DNA of 64,000 nt, taken from positions 372,001 through 436,000 of the forward strand of contig NBIV01000002.1 of assembly GCA_003194525.1 (NCBI GenBank). Reading direction: 5' to 3'. Shown here in pieces: positions 21,476 through 32,733 of this stretch. The position numbers were made by a program, and so were the translations under genes. The notes under the pieces are model-generated. The model was not told the origin of the DNA. It did not search any database and saw only the letters and a program-made list of their open reading frames with translations. This stretch comes from Gracilariopsis chorda. Taxonomy: Eukaryota > Rhodophyta > Florideophyceae > Gracilariales > Gracilariaceae. The stretch's first letter is position 1. The number at the start of each line of letters is the position of its first letter.

Positions 21476-24400
21476 CATCAGCCACAGCAACAGCTTGTTA
21501 CGACGATCATGCAGAGTGTTGGATGTCTGGATCGACGACTGTATCGCGTGTACTATGCGTAGGATACCCCGGCTGAAGAAGCTTGGAATGATCCATCCAT
21601 CCATGCAAGCGTTCCAGAGTTTGAGAGGCGTTCCATTGCGGGTCAAAGGCGATGCGGAAGATGCGGGGAGCACGCACAAACGCTCTCCTCCTGCCCGTAC
21701 CCGGACTGGAAATTGAGAGTTCATAGCTGCAAGTACTGCGTATGCGTTTCGCTTTGCAAATAGAGCAACGGAGTGTGCTGTGGAATGAAAAGAAATTCAC
21801 GGTGGGGCATCAGGTTCCGCAAAAGGCATAGAAGCGAGTTAGTTCGCAGTCTTTATAGCCTAAGAGCCTTTCACAGCTATTTGCTCAACTTTAATACGCT
21901 CTTCGCGACGACGCAAGCGTTCATGGACATGTCATATGTGACGGGAGCTGTTCACTCCTTTCTCAAATTTGAGGGCAACGCAGCTCTCGCTCTGCCCACG
22001 CAGAACCAGAACAACATGCGCTACAGCTTCTATGGGGTACCGGCTCGCCTTCCTTGGATCCGTCTCACTATGCTCGTGCCAATATGCGTGCGTTCATTCA
22101 GGACATCAACGTAAGAGACATCGTACCCAGGTTGTATGATGTGATTTAGTCCAAGCCAGACGTGGTGCGCGATTGTTACCGATCCTTGCTTAGCATGCAA
22201 CAGCCGCAACAACAACAAAATACAGAGACTGCCGTGGATATCAGCGTGCAAGCAGCAGAACAAAGAGTAGTCGTACGTGGGTACGAAGGAACCGGTGCTA
22301 CAGTCAGTACTCCTCATGCAGGTGCAGGTTCTCTCCCTGAAGATGTTCCTGTTGGGGGGCCAACCATGATGAGAACGCTCGTGGTTGATCCGACTGGCCT
22401 GTTCCGAGTGGAATCTCAGGTACCGCGCTTGGTAGAAGGAACCGTAACCAAAAAGCATGCTGCAGTGGCTAGTGCTACTGTTGCTGGAGCAGGGGAGACG
22501 GCGAATGCCCCAAACAATGCGCAAATGCGGTACCGACTTCTGAAACCGGCATCCAAACTTGCAGAGAAGGGCACTCTCCCTCTTCTCTAGCCGTACGGTG
22601 ATCAATACGAGCCGTTTGACATCGGACTGTTTCTGAATGAAAGGAACTCCACACAGCAAAGCTCAGGTCTCAGCGTCAACGAGTGGAAGCTCCGAAAGCT
22701 CAACTGGGCTCAGAACGCGAAGAGATGTCTGTACTCAGACAACATTCTCCTCAACAGTGGACCGTTGATGCAGATGTGGATGCTCCGCACGCACACAAAG
22801 ATTGAGGACATGCGACTACGTTTCCTGGAAAGAGAACAACAGGCACGTATTTTACAAGAGCAAGAGATCCAGCAGGCGCAACAGCAAACAGTTCATGTGC
22901 CACCATCACAGTTCGCACAAATGGGACGCATATTCTGCCCGATGACTCGGTCAACTCAGCAGCGTACTGGAATAACAAGCACATGGATGTACAGGCGATC
23001 GTAGCGTGGAGAGGACCGCCTTCTCTTTTCATTACAATCACCATGAACATCTGGAGAGAGGACATCCAGCGCCTTGGTATGGATACCACCAATCGGAGCG
23101 CATCTACAGCACAGATTACCCGCCCTCGACCGTTTGACCGACCGTATCTGATTGCAAGGGTGTACAAACAGTACGCAAACGACTTCATGAAGGACTTGGA
23201 GAAGAACTCGGAGCACATGGTTGGATTGAAGTGCCTGGGGTTTGCATCAAAGCTCGAGTTTCAAGAGCGCAATGTGCCTCATCACCACATGCTCGTGTGG
23301 CTCGAAGGAGGCGTGCTTGAAAACGTTGATGTGATCGGCGATCTGATTCATGCAGAACTTTCTCTTCCCGGTGAAGACAACGCGTTGCGTGGCCTCATTC
23401 GTTCCATGCACAGGCACCACCACTCCCCCTATTGCCGGAATTGCTCTGGGCGTTGCAAGTTTGGATACGACCGCAACATGATTGTGCCGGAGACCTACAT
23501 TAAAGAAGGCACTGATGGCGTGGTCTACCGCAGAGGAAGGCAACAGGACCTCAATATTGTGCCGTACAACCCAACTCTGACCAAGAAGTACTGCTCTCAT
23601 ATCAACGTAGAACGCACGCAAGGAGGGGGCGCAGTGGCTTATCTGATGAAGTACGCGTTTAAGCAGCCCAAAGCTCAGGAGGTAGTGCTCAATGTGAGTG
23701 GTGCTAATGAGACTGGCACACACAACGACGAGCAGCAAGAATAGCCGCAGGCACAGAACGACATTCATGCACACATGAGAGCGCGTGTGGTGGGCGCCGT
23801 CGACGCAGCTTGGAGAATTTTCGAGTCTCGACATGTTCGTATTGTACCAAAAGTAGAGCGACTTGCCATTCACCTGGAAGAAGAGCGAAAGTTTATGCTC
23901 AGAGGTCAAAATTAAATCCATTCCCCATCGCCACCGTGTACGTTGGAGAGATACTTTGCAAGGCCCAAAGCATATGCGAACCTCGACTACCTTTCGTACT
24001 TTGAAAAAGTTCAACTGTATCGCACGCTTCCAGCCCACTTGCTCAATGAATACGACGGAAACAGCAATCAGGTTCCCACAGGTTACTGCGATCCGCCCAT
24101 GTACGTCGTACAGCACGGAAGACGAGCATTGCGTCACAAGGATCAGAGGTGTGTCACCGTCCGACATTGAGATCTTTGCTCTGCGCTTGCTGCTCATGAA
24201 TCATGGCTCGAGCTCTTATGAAGATGCAAGGACTTTCAACGGACAGCAGTATGGAACGTATCGTGAAACTGCGATTGTAAGCGGACTGCTCGCGGACGGA
24301 TCCGAGTTTGATATTTCATTTCAAGAAGCAGTGCAGATCTACAGCACGCCCTCCGAGCTATAACGTCTGGTTGTCACACTATACCAACAAGGCGCAGACC

Positions 24401-26371
24401 CCGGAAAAATGTCCGTCGAAAACTGGGAGGCGCTATGTAGCGACGTTCATACAGGAGATGAGCAGAAACGAAAGAAAAATAGTATTGACGTGTGGTGGAA
24501 ATCTCAGACCGGCACGGAGGACGACTGCTTCGCGACCACAGCTTCCTCTCCCAAGACCTACAGCATGATCATACAGCATTGACTGAGGCAAATCGAGCTA
24601 CAACAACTCAAGATGCGCAATTGGTGCGAAATTAGTCAACTTTGCAGTCAAGGTACGCCACCTTAAAACCTCGCCAAAGACAAGTCATTGACACCGTCAT
24701 TGCCGCATTGCAACAACGAAAGGCGCTGCAGGAGCGAACAAGCACTCCTGGAAACGTGTTCTTTGTGCAAGGATCCGCAGGAACCGGAAAGACATACGTG
24801 CTCAACCTCCTTCGTGATATCGCTGAGTCGGAAGGAATGCTCGCCGAAATGACTGCTACAACAGGCATTGCAGCTTTGTTGTACGAAGGTGGCCGCACTT
24901 TACATAGCCTGCTCGGACTGGGTGTAGCTGATAGAGACAGCACAAGCAGCACTACAGCCACTTTGTCAAAGTACGGTCCCCAATCTCAACGTGCAGAACT
25001 CCTACGTGAAATACAACTGCTGATCTTGGATGAGGCGTCCATGCTCTCACGAAAGCTCTTTTGAACTCTTGAATGCGTTGCTCAAAGATCTTTGCTACAC
25101 TGGAATGGAAAACCCGCCCCCGTTCGGGGGCTTGACCATCGTTCTATCCGGCGACTACTCCCAGCTGCTTCCAGTGGTGCCACAGGTGTAATTGGAGGCC
25201 GAGCCAAGTGGAAATGTGAGACGAGTCTACACAAACATTCTGAACGAATTGCCGTGGAAGAGTGATCTGTGGACATTGTGCTCGGTTCAAGTGCTGTACC
25301 TCACCGAACAAGTACGCCAAGCCGATGATCCGGCATTTGCGTCGCTGTTACGTTCCATTGCACGAACCACAATATCTAACAACGTTCTACTACCACTCAG
25401 ATCTACCGGTGGCATGCAAACCGCCTACCTATTCCTGTGGAAGTTGCTCACAACACGACGCAAGGAGGATGCGGAACTCAGGAAAATGCTCATTGCGTCC
25501 ACAAACCAGTTGGTGGACGAAAACAATGCGGCAGCGCTAGATCTGTTTCCTGTTGAGCGCTTCAGTCTTCCGTCAGCGATAACAGTGCAACTTGATCGTG
25601 TACAGAACCCAGAGTCTGAATTCGCCAGTACTATCGTCCCTGAGTTTGCATATCAGTATGCGCCTACTGGAGTACCGCCTCATAACTTGTACTTGAAGAT
25701 CGATCGGTGAGCCAGTTATGGTCATTAGAAACGTGCTGCATCCCACTGTAGTCAACGGAAAGCTGTTCGTAGTCGTGCATGTCGATCAATTTACGATGCA
25801 AGTGGCTCGATTGGACGAAAAAGGACAGTTTCTAGAACGGCAGCTCCTGCATCGTATCGACTTCGAGTTTACTTGCACAGACATTCGCATGATTCGAAGG
25901 CAGTTCCCCATTCGTCTCTCGTTTGCATCTACCGTTCACAAAGTACCGGGGAAAGACCTTGGATGGCTTGGTTGTGGATGTGCAATCCAACTTCTTCTGC
26001 GCCAGTCAGTTGTATGTTGCATTGTCGTGCGTTCGAAGGAACGACCATGTGCTGCTCCTGCATGACCCGCAGCTTACATTCGCAAATGCGCACAAAAATC
26101 ATCCAATGTCGGTGCCCCTCACCAACCCAGTACTGCCTGAAGCCATTCAGTTCTTCATATCTCCAGAAACATCATCATATCTTTTTCGTCCTTCATTTAT
26201 TGAAGTAAAATAATTGCTTTTCTGCTTCTGCTTTCTGCACCCTTTTTTCATCCTACCACGTTTTATCACTCTTCCGCCGCGGCGCGCAGCGCTTTCACGG
26301 CTGTAGGCCGCTTCGTCTCGTCTCAAAACCCCCCGTATTATAATGATTTACACATGTATAAGGGGAGTTTT

Positions 26372-26660
26372 GTTGATTGAAGAAAGGCGTTGCGCCAAAA
26401 AATTCCCTTGCACGCACCCTCCAGCGCATGCAACCTTCGCGCCTCCCCGACAATTAAAATATTCAGTAGCAGCAGCAGCAGCAAAGCTCAGAGCTCATTG
26501 GCTGCTGCTGCATGTTGGATGTCGCTGCCGCAAAGTGGTTGGCGCTGCAGCAGTGCCAACCACACCGGTGCACAGTGGCTAGAACTGCAGTTATTTTGAC
26601 GGTGCCAGCCAATTTAAATATACTGTACTCTTCATACACAACTGCAGTGCCAACCAATCA
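26372..26660 (+). repeat. Repeat C, downstream of the Helitron helicase
   Basis: It begins TTGATTGAAGAAAGGCGTTG, resembling the starts of repeats A and B, then carries CAGCAGCAGCAGCAGCAAAG and TTGGCTGCTGC. It starts about 160 bp after the helicase stop, so this repeat family is tied to the Helitron's 3' side. Confidence 0.6.
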
Positions 26661-29268
26661 CCAACGCGCGCGCGAGTACTCAAATGCAAGTCTTTTCCAT
26701 ATTCAATCTCAGCGCCGCAGCCCTCATTGTTTTGCAGGCCTTTTGCGAGCAATAGCGAGCAGAAATTGCGTGCAGATCCCGCAACATTACCCCACTTCAG
26801 CGGCGCGCAGAGCCGTTGGCGGCCAAAGGCTGCTTTTAATTGTTGCGATCTTATCAAATAGTGCAACTATTTCTGTTCGAGCTTCTTTTGCACCATTTTT
26901 TGCGCTATAATACTTCGTTTAGGTACAAAGTTTGCTTTGTGAGCGCCAACAACTTGTAAAGACTCAAGCAGTTTTCTGCATTGGTTGTTGTCAACAAGTG
27001 CATCCATTATGATTCAAAAAGCTTGATCAGCAGTTAGGAGAGGCTCATTAAAGTCAAGGACAAAGTTTGCTTTGGATGCGAGCGGTTGTTCTGTACAGTT
27101 ACAGCGTTTGTGATCAGAAACATTCCTTACATTGTGCCCAGACTAAGAACTAACATTGCACGAGTGCAATGGCGCTTTGGAACGATTCATTAACGTAGAA
27201 TGAACTGGAAGAGCACAAACGGTTTTCTTTCTGTTGGGGAGGGTATATGCAATGAATTGGTAGTTGTTGCCCTGTCGGCGGAAGTCTGGGGAGTGCCGAC
27301 AAGATGAAGACTTTGAAATCATTCTGCAAAACGTGGATGCTTCGTATTGGGCAATACAAACTTTCTTGTTTCTGCTTATCAGTGACATCAACTCGTAGAA
27401 CGACCCTGACAGCGGGGAGAAGCTATTTATTGTACGCGAGCACGCATATGCAGTACTTACAGTACAAGAATTAGCTACCAAGAAAATGGTCGGAGCGAGC
27501 AAAGCAGAGCCTCCCAGCTCCGGCTCAGTCGCCCAGACTATCCAATGAATATCCGGCGAGGAGCATCCGCTAGGTACCAAAGATAGCCCAAACGCCCAAA
27601 GTTCCCATCGCACCGCGTGCAAAGTGCAGTACGAATCAGAGCCTGGTCCACACCGCAGTCGCACGGCTATCGGAGACACCGTTGGCGACAACCGACCTGT
27701 AATGGGCCTTCATCTCCGTGACACGTTCCAGATACGGTTCCATCCAAAACTGCATGCGTATGAATGGATGATGGTATAGGTCCACGAGAGAGAGACGCTT
27801 CACGGACCTCCGACGACTGTATGGCATTGCGCCATTGTCATGCCATCGCCGTTTGGATGCACGCAGCTCCGGCGAAGTGGAAGCTATGCGCTTAATCCCA
27901 AGTGCTCGCCATTCAAGCTGCGGGTACCAACGGTAACACATATTGTGGAGACAGAACTAGATTTCATCCAGGTGCGATTTGTACGGAGCGCCACCGTTGA
28001 CGGGCGGTTCTCCAGGGCGGCAGTCAGCATGGTCAACATCGATTCGATCAGTCCCGCTCTGACCGTGGTGTGGCTGGTTGAGAAGAAATTTCACCGAGGG
28101 CGGTTCCTCTCTCTTGGGGCCCAAGAAAGCGAAAGTGGCTCCCAGAACGAAAACACGGCATATTCACGGTCGCACTTCGCCAAAGGAGGGGCACGCACCG
28201 AAATCCGATGGGGAGGAAGCCCTTGAGGAAATGAACGAATATTTAGAACAGGAGAGCAGTTGGAGTTTGTTTCAAAGACGTACTAGCAGGGAGGGAGAGG
28301 AGGGAGCCTATTGGGGTTTTTGCTACAAACTTCAACAAAAGTGAAGAGGCATACCAAAGGAATGGTAACCCGTTACATGCTATGAGTGGCATAGGAAGCG
28401 AAGGAGATTTGAAAGCATGACGGTGGACAGGGTAAAGGTTACTCTACACTGTAGAGCCTACAGCTGAAGGCGGCCTGGGCGAGAAGAAAGACGGAGACAC
28501 GGCGCAGAGTTGTACGATCGAGAACGAGGGCGTTTAGAAACGTGACAGCTTTTTTGCGATCAAGCAAGTGCGACTGTGCGCGATGAGGAATTAAATTCAA
28601 AATTTAAACGAGAAGGGGAGTGAAATGCGGTAGACATGGGCGCCACAGTGGCGACAGATGCGAATGCATGCATGCATGGGCCAAGTTCTCTACCAATGGT
28701 ACGGCTGGTGACGTGAGGTATGCATTTATCGAGACCCAAAGCGTGCGGTCGGGAATGCGCACACAAAGCGCGACGGAAAATGGACTTTCTGAAAATGGGT
28801 CGCGTACAGAAAGCCACGTAATTTGCATCTGCCGAGATTATAACCCTAGCCCGCTGGCCCAAAAAAAAAAAGGCGCTCTTTTTGTTTTGAAAAATTGGCA
28901 GCGCGCCAAATAACACGACTCACCCCCCTTACATGTACCCCCCAAAAAAAACTGCGCCCCCCCCCCTCATCCCATCCCTGTCGTGCACCTTATGCGCGTA
29001 CTTGCTGCACCAGTTGTATCTACATACCCTTTCGCACATTTGTTAGTGCGCGCTGCCGCTCCCCCTGCCACGACCGCACTCCCCTTCTTCGCACCACTCT
29101 CACGTACACATTCGCATATCCGTCTTCCACGCGCAGCCGTCTTGCGCTCGTTCCACCTTCCCCCCAACCCCCCTCGACGCTTACGTCACGCTCGCCCCCA
29201 CTCCCAATTACTCTTCGTCGTGTGCGCCCCCCTCTCCGCGCAACTGTGCGTCTCGCTTCGCACGCACT
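26661..29268. other. Intergenic, no convincing gene
   Basis: About 2.6 kb. Overlapping open frames on both strands at 27143-28230 (for example 27941-27636 minus and 27840-28226 plus) conflict with each other and show no family signal. ACAAAGTTTGCTTTG occurs at about 26927 and 27061. A poly-A run at 28861 and pyrimidine-rich tracts with long C runs (28922-29200) precede the next gene and probably belong to its promoter and 5' UTR. Confidence 0.4.
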
Positions 29269-30516
29269 ATGGGATATCTCGGCTTCGATTTGGTGTACGA
29301 GTTGCAGGTGGAGCTTGGATGGGAGAAGGAATTCGCCGTTGCCGCTCGTAAGGAGTATATGCGTTATCTTGAACTCCGAGTAAAAGCACAAGATTTCCAT
29401 ACCTGCAAACTCACCCCAAGTCGAGTAATCGCCATCGTGTGGAGCTTGCATCGTCAGTGGACCGCCGATTACGAGAACACCTGTTCCGCCTTGGGCGGTT
29501 TCATTCATCATTACCCGCCCGTCATGCGCATGGGCTTTGCAAGTGAACGTACCTACGCCGCTACCGTAGAGCTTTACAAATCCCATTTCAATGAATCGCC
29601 CCCGGATTCGTACTGGGGAGCCCCGATTTGCGCAAAGTCCGCCTCTAGCACGGATTACCTCAGCAGTTTGCATATGCCCCCCAATGCAGACATGCCCTCA
29701 CATGCGCACGGCAGGACTCGCAGACGATCTCCCACCGCGGCCGCCGCGGTCGCCGTACGTTCGTCCGTTCCCTCCGCCGATCCAGTCATGTCCGCTGTGC
29801 AGCACCCGCAAGTACACCATCCCGAAGCAAATGCCGCTGCAATCAAGCCGGAAACAAAGCCCGTCAAGCAGAAGAAGATCACCCGCGTAAGTCGCGTCCA
29901 GCAGGGTTACGTGCTTCGACCACTGCCACCGGGCGAGAAACGAAAACGTGGTCGTCCTAGTATGTCCGAGTATATCCCCGTGTCACAGGCATCCGAATAT
30001 ATGCCTGAGATCATGGCCACAGTGCCTGCGGTGGAAGCGCAAGCTAAATCGCCCGGTTCTGGGGCTGTATCTGTGCCCGGACGCGGCTCTGCTGCTATCG
30101 TCAAGAGCCGCCGGTTACATGAGAACAACAAGAATCATGGCGCCGTACTAGAGGCGCAGGATATCAACGGCCAGACTGTTGGCGAGGCCACAGGTTCGGC
30201 CACAGCAGCTGCTGTCATGATGAAGAGACCTAGAGGGCGTCCTCGTAAGGACACCTCATGGGCAGTGGCACGCGGTCCATCCGAAGCCACTGCAGTTCCG
30301 ATCAAGCCTAAAATTGAGCTTGCCCACGCTCCAACGGATATTCATATGACTACTTCTGTTCCTGAAGCCGCTGCTATGACCACAACCATTCCGCAGAGCT
30401 CTGAACCTATGCACTCTATCCCCGTGCCGGCGGAGGGCGCTGTTCATCCTCCACAAGCTGCTGCAGAGGGTGCTGTAGGAGTTGTCGTCAAAGAAGATGA
30501 GGCGAAGTTTGCATGA
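29269..30516 (+). CDS. GRDP-like domain protein with AT-hooks
   Basis: 415 residues, intronless. The first ~120 residues match the glycine-rich-domain-protein-like (GRDP) domain: EYMRYLELRVKAQDF, then LTPSRVIAIVWSLH, then CSALGGFIHHYPP and a tyrosine-rich end YWGAP. The rest is low-complexity with two AT-hooks, KRKRGRPSM (residue ~223) and KRPRGRPRK (~318), which bind the minor groove of AT-rich DNA. That points to a nuclear DNA-binding protein; the role of the GRDP-like part is unknown. Start: the ATG at 29269 is the first in frame and follows a pyrimidine-rich leader. The Ala/Pro-rich tail ends in an acidic KEDEAKFA. Its strand neighbour begins 335 bp downstream. I am sure of the AT-hooks, moderately sure of the domain. 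Confidence 0.75.
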   Translation: MGYLGFDLVYELQVELGWEKEFAVAARKEYMRYLELRVKAQDFHTCKLTPSRVIAIVWSLHRQWTADYENTCSALGGFIHHYPPVMRMGFASERTYAATVELYKSHFNESPPDSYWGAPICAKSASSTDYLSSLHMPPNADMPSHAHGRTRRRSPTAAAAVAVRSSVPSADPVMSAVQHPQVHHPEANAAAIKPETKPVKQKKITRVSRVQQGYVLRPLPPGEKRKRGRPSMSEYIPVSQASEYMPEIMATVPAVEAQAKSPGSGAVSVPGRGSAAIVKSRRLHENNKNHGAVLEAQDINGQTVGEATGSATAAAVMMKRPRGRPRKDTSWAVARGPSEATAVPIKPKIELAHAPTDIHMTTSVPEAAAMTTTIPQSSEPMHSIPVPAEGAVHPPQAAAEGAVGVVVKEDEAKFA

Positions 30517-30850
30517 CTTTTTTTTTCTGCATAAATGATGTGCCAAATACACTTTTTGAGTCGAGTTACGCGTTTTTGTTTTGTTTTCTTCTTCGGATCT
30601 GCTCATAAGCATGCTTGGGTGGAGACAAGTAGCTTAGTGCGCTGCTACCACGAAACAACTTCGTCCATGGTGCCCAAGTGGTAGCGTTAGCGCTCCCCTT
30701 TGCAGCTGCAAATTCCATGCAAATAGAAACGCTTCCCACCTTTTGAGACCGCACAGCTTACCACCGTCTACACTCTTCACGACAGTAGCTCTCCATCAAG
30801 ACTCTCACGCATGAATTTCAACAGAGTAGCAGCACCTCTTGAACAACACA
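30517..30850. other. Intergenic spacer
   Basis: 334 bp between two plus-strand genes. It starts with a T-run just after the stop and AATAC/AAATGA-type A-rich sequence that could serve polyadenylation. A tRNA-like GTGCCCAAGTGGTAGCG at about 30671 does not extend into a tRNA. No gene seen. Confidence 0.5.
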
Positions 30851-32620
30851 ATGTCCAGCTCAATCGCAGCGCTGCAAACTCGAATCCGACAACTAGAGGC
30901 CGATAACCAAAGCCTGGCCAGCGCCGCCGAACAGGCAGCAGCGCTTGCCGAGGAGTACGCCGCCGATGCAGCTCGTTATCGTCACTCTCAAAACAACACC
31001 GAACAGCGGCTACACGATGAGATCTCCGATGCCTCTCGTCGAAAAGATCGCCGCATTCAACGACTCAACACGCTGCTGGCGGAGGAAAAAGAGCACAATC
31101 AAACGCTGCATAACCGCATCGAAGAACTGCAACAACTCTGTGAACTTTCCGCACAGATGGAATCTACGTTGCAGGCATCGGTTCGAACGCTGCAGTTTCA
31201 GCTTGAGCAAGCCGCACAACATCCCTCCCAATTTATTGCAGACGCTTCTTTTCTTCTGCGCGGCTTGCGTGCGGAGCACTTGCTCACGCCGTTGAACATT
31301 CTAGAGCAGTATTTTCCAGATGCTGAAGCGATTGTATCCGATTTCAAGGCGTATCGCATGTTCGTTCGGGCGTACTCTACGTATAATCTTTCTGTGTATC
31401 TTCAATCTCATATTCCCACTCTCCGACAGAACGCTTCCGAAGCGCACAAACGGTTCATGCAAAACTCGCTACAGGTGATTGAACGACTTTCGTGCCTTAT
31501 GCAAAATACTTTGCGTTGGTGCTTTGAGAGTGCGAATGAGCTTCCGCAGCGAGCACACAAACTGTATGAAGCGGTCACAACCTTGGAACAACGTACATCA
31601 AACGTGTTTGTGCAGCTATGTGAGATGCAGCAACAGCCTTCATTAACAAGTACGCAGGCTTATGCTACAATGAACACTGATCTTCTGGGGATGGCCATGG
31701 ATGTGGTATCAGATATCGTTCCATCATCACAACTCGTCCAAGAAATGCAGTCGCCCAATCTCTGTGACATGGTTTGTGCCGGAGGGGATGACCGTGCCCG
31801 AAGTGTTCGCGAGAAACTGCTTGCTACAACACGGGCAAATGCTAGCTCGGAAGAACTGCAAAGCAAGTTGAATGTTGCGCGCACCAAACTGCGACAACGA
31901 GAGGGTGAAGTGGAAGATTTGAAAGTCCGTCTCAATGTGTATGACGATCGTTTAGCAAGCGCCCGAGAAGATGCTAAATTGATTGAAAGCTTGAAACAAC
32001 AACTGTCCGAAGCGGAACAGCAGCTGACTCTAAGCAAACGACGGCAGATGCCCACTGAGCAGGTAGAAGATGTTGGCGATGCAAATAGTATCACACAACC
32101 ACACAACCTTCCGCATGAGTCGGATAACAATGACGGGGAAAATCAACGTGCAAAAGCAAGCCGCGGCACGGCTGGCAAGTCTGTTCTGGTAGCAACACCG
32201 CTGTCCCAGGTACACAAGGTGGAAGAAACCATACATTTACGAAGACAGCTCTTGCAAACGCAGTTATGCGAGCTTCAAGATACGTGCACCAAGAGGACAG
32301 AAGAGGATAACGCAGAATGGCAAGGTATGAAACAAATGCACGACGCTATCTCACAAGCACTCCATAACGCAAGAGTAGCAGCTGCAGATGCATCAATTGT
32401 GAAACTGGATGCAGAGACTCTAAGGGTGAAGAGTGGAGGTGTGACGATGAGTCGAAAAGCGATTCTTCAAGCGGTTGCATACACGGGGGAAGGAAATGCC
32501 GTGAAACAATGGCAGAAGGCTCGGTGCAGAATTGGAGAGCGATCCAAGATGAGGTTGAGAGTGGCTGAAGAGGAGTTGAAAGCGACAGTAAGCGCACTGC
32601 GTAGTAAACTGATGGTGTGA
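30851..32620 (+). CDS. Coiled-coil protein, family uncertain
   Basis: 589 residues, intronless; ATG at 30851 (the frame is open 12 nt further upstream but from TTG). Residues 1-115 form a coiled coil (IAALQTRIRQLEADNQSL). Residues ~130-290 are helical and globular (LRAEHLLTPLNILEQYFPD, then a Cys/Trp-containing helix pair). Residues ~325-395 form a second coiled coil (KLRQREGEVEDLKVRLNV), and a third helical block ends the protein. The coil-globule-coil plan and the LRAEHLL region recall the dynactin p150 family or other cytoskeletal and trafficking scaffolds. That comparison is weak, and red algae are reported to lack cytoplasmic dynein. No catalytic motif. Confidence 0.75.
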   Translation: MSSSIAALQTRIRQLEADNQSLASAAEQAAALAEEYAADAARYRHSQNNTEQRLHDEISDASRRKDRRIQRLNTLLAEEKEHNQTLHNRIEELQQLCELSAQMESTLQASVRTLQFQLEQAAQHPSQFIADASFLLRGLRAEHLLTPLNILEQYFPDAEAIVSDFKAYRMFVRAYSTYNLSVYLQSHIPTLRQNASEAHKRFMQNSLQVIERLSCLMQNTLRWCFESANELPQRAHKLYEAVTTLEQRTSNVFVQLCEMQQQPSLTSTQAYATMNTDLLGMAMDVVSDIVPSSQLVQEMQSPNLCDMVCAGGDDRARSVREKLLATTRANASSEELQSKLNVARTKLRQREGEVEDLKVRLNVYDDRLASAREDAKLIESLKQQLSEAEQQLTLSKRRQMPTEQVEDVGDANSITQPHNLPHESDNNDGENQRAKASRGTAGKSVLVATPLSQVHKVEETIHLRRQLLQTQLCELQDTCTKRTEEDNAEWQGMKQMHDAISQALHNARVAAADASIVKLDAETLRVKSGGVTMSRKAILQAVAYTGEGNAVKQWQKARCRIGERSKMRLRVAEEELKATVSALRSKLMV

Positions 32621-32733
32621 AACATTCTCTTCGTTGGGGGCTCGGGGCTGGGCTCGGGGGACGGGGCGGGGTAGCAGTTCGGTAAGCAATTGACAGTTGA
32701 GAGGTTTGGGGGCTTTTTATGTAGAGGGCAGTA

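Larger units (their letters stand above)
20501..26340 (+). mobile_element. Helitron with Rep and PIF1-type helicase, decayed
   Basis: Autonomous-type Helitron coding region of about 1,900 codons, as expected for RepHel. In order: Gly/Arg/Asn-rich repeat head (20501-20897); acidic Pro-rich repeats (21180-21470); pre-Rep region with PYGDQYEP (about 22592); Rep (22930-23744) with the HUH-type motif VPHHHMLVWL and YLMKYAFK, matching the Y2 part of rolling-circle Reps; helicase (24642-26213) with Walker A GSAGTGKT, ATTGIAA, Walker B LILDEAS and the C-terminal THKV-type motif. The frame is broken by several stops and frame changes, for example after PPSQ in the acidic repeats, at MGRIF, after DEQQE, after SRKLF and after VVPQV, so it is not autonomous now. 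I could not find clear TC and CTRR termini. Confidence 0.85.

Noticed and set aside
27143-28226. Opposing open frames as one or two genes
   Set aside because: They cover the same DNA on opposite strands, and neither shows motifs or convincing splice sites.
30660-30730. A tRNA starting near GTGCCCAAGTGGTAGCG
   Set aside because: Only a D-arm-like stretch is present; no T arm or pairing acceptor stem follows.
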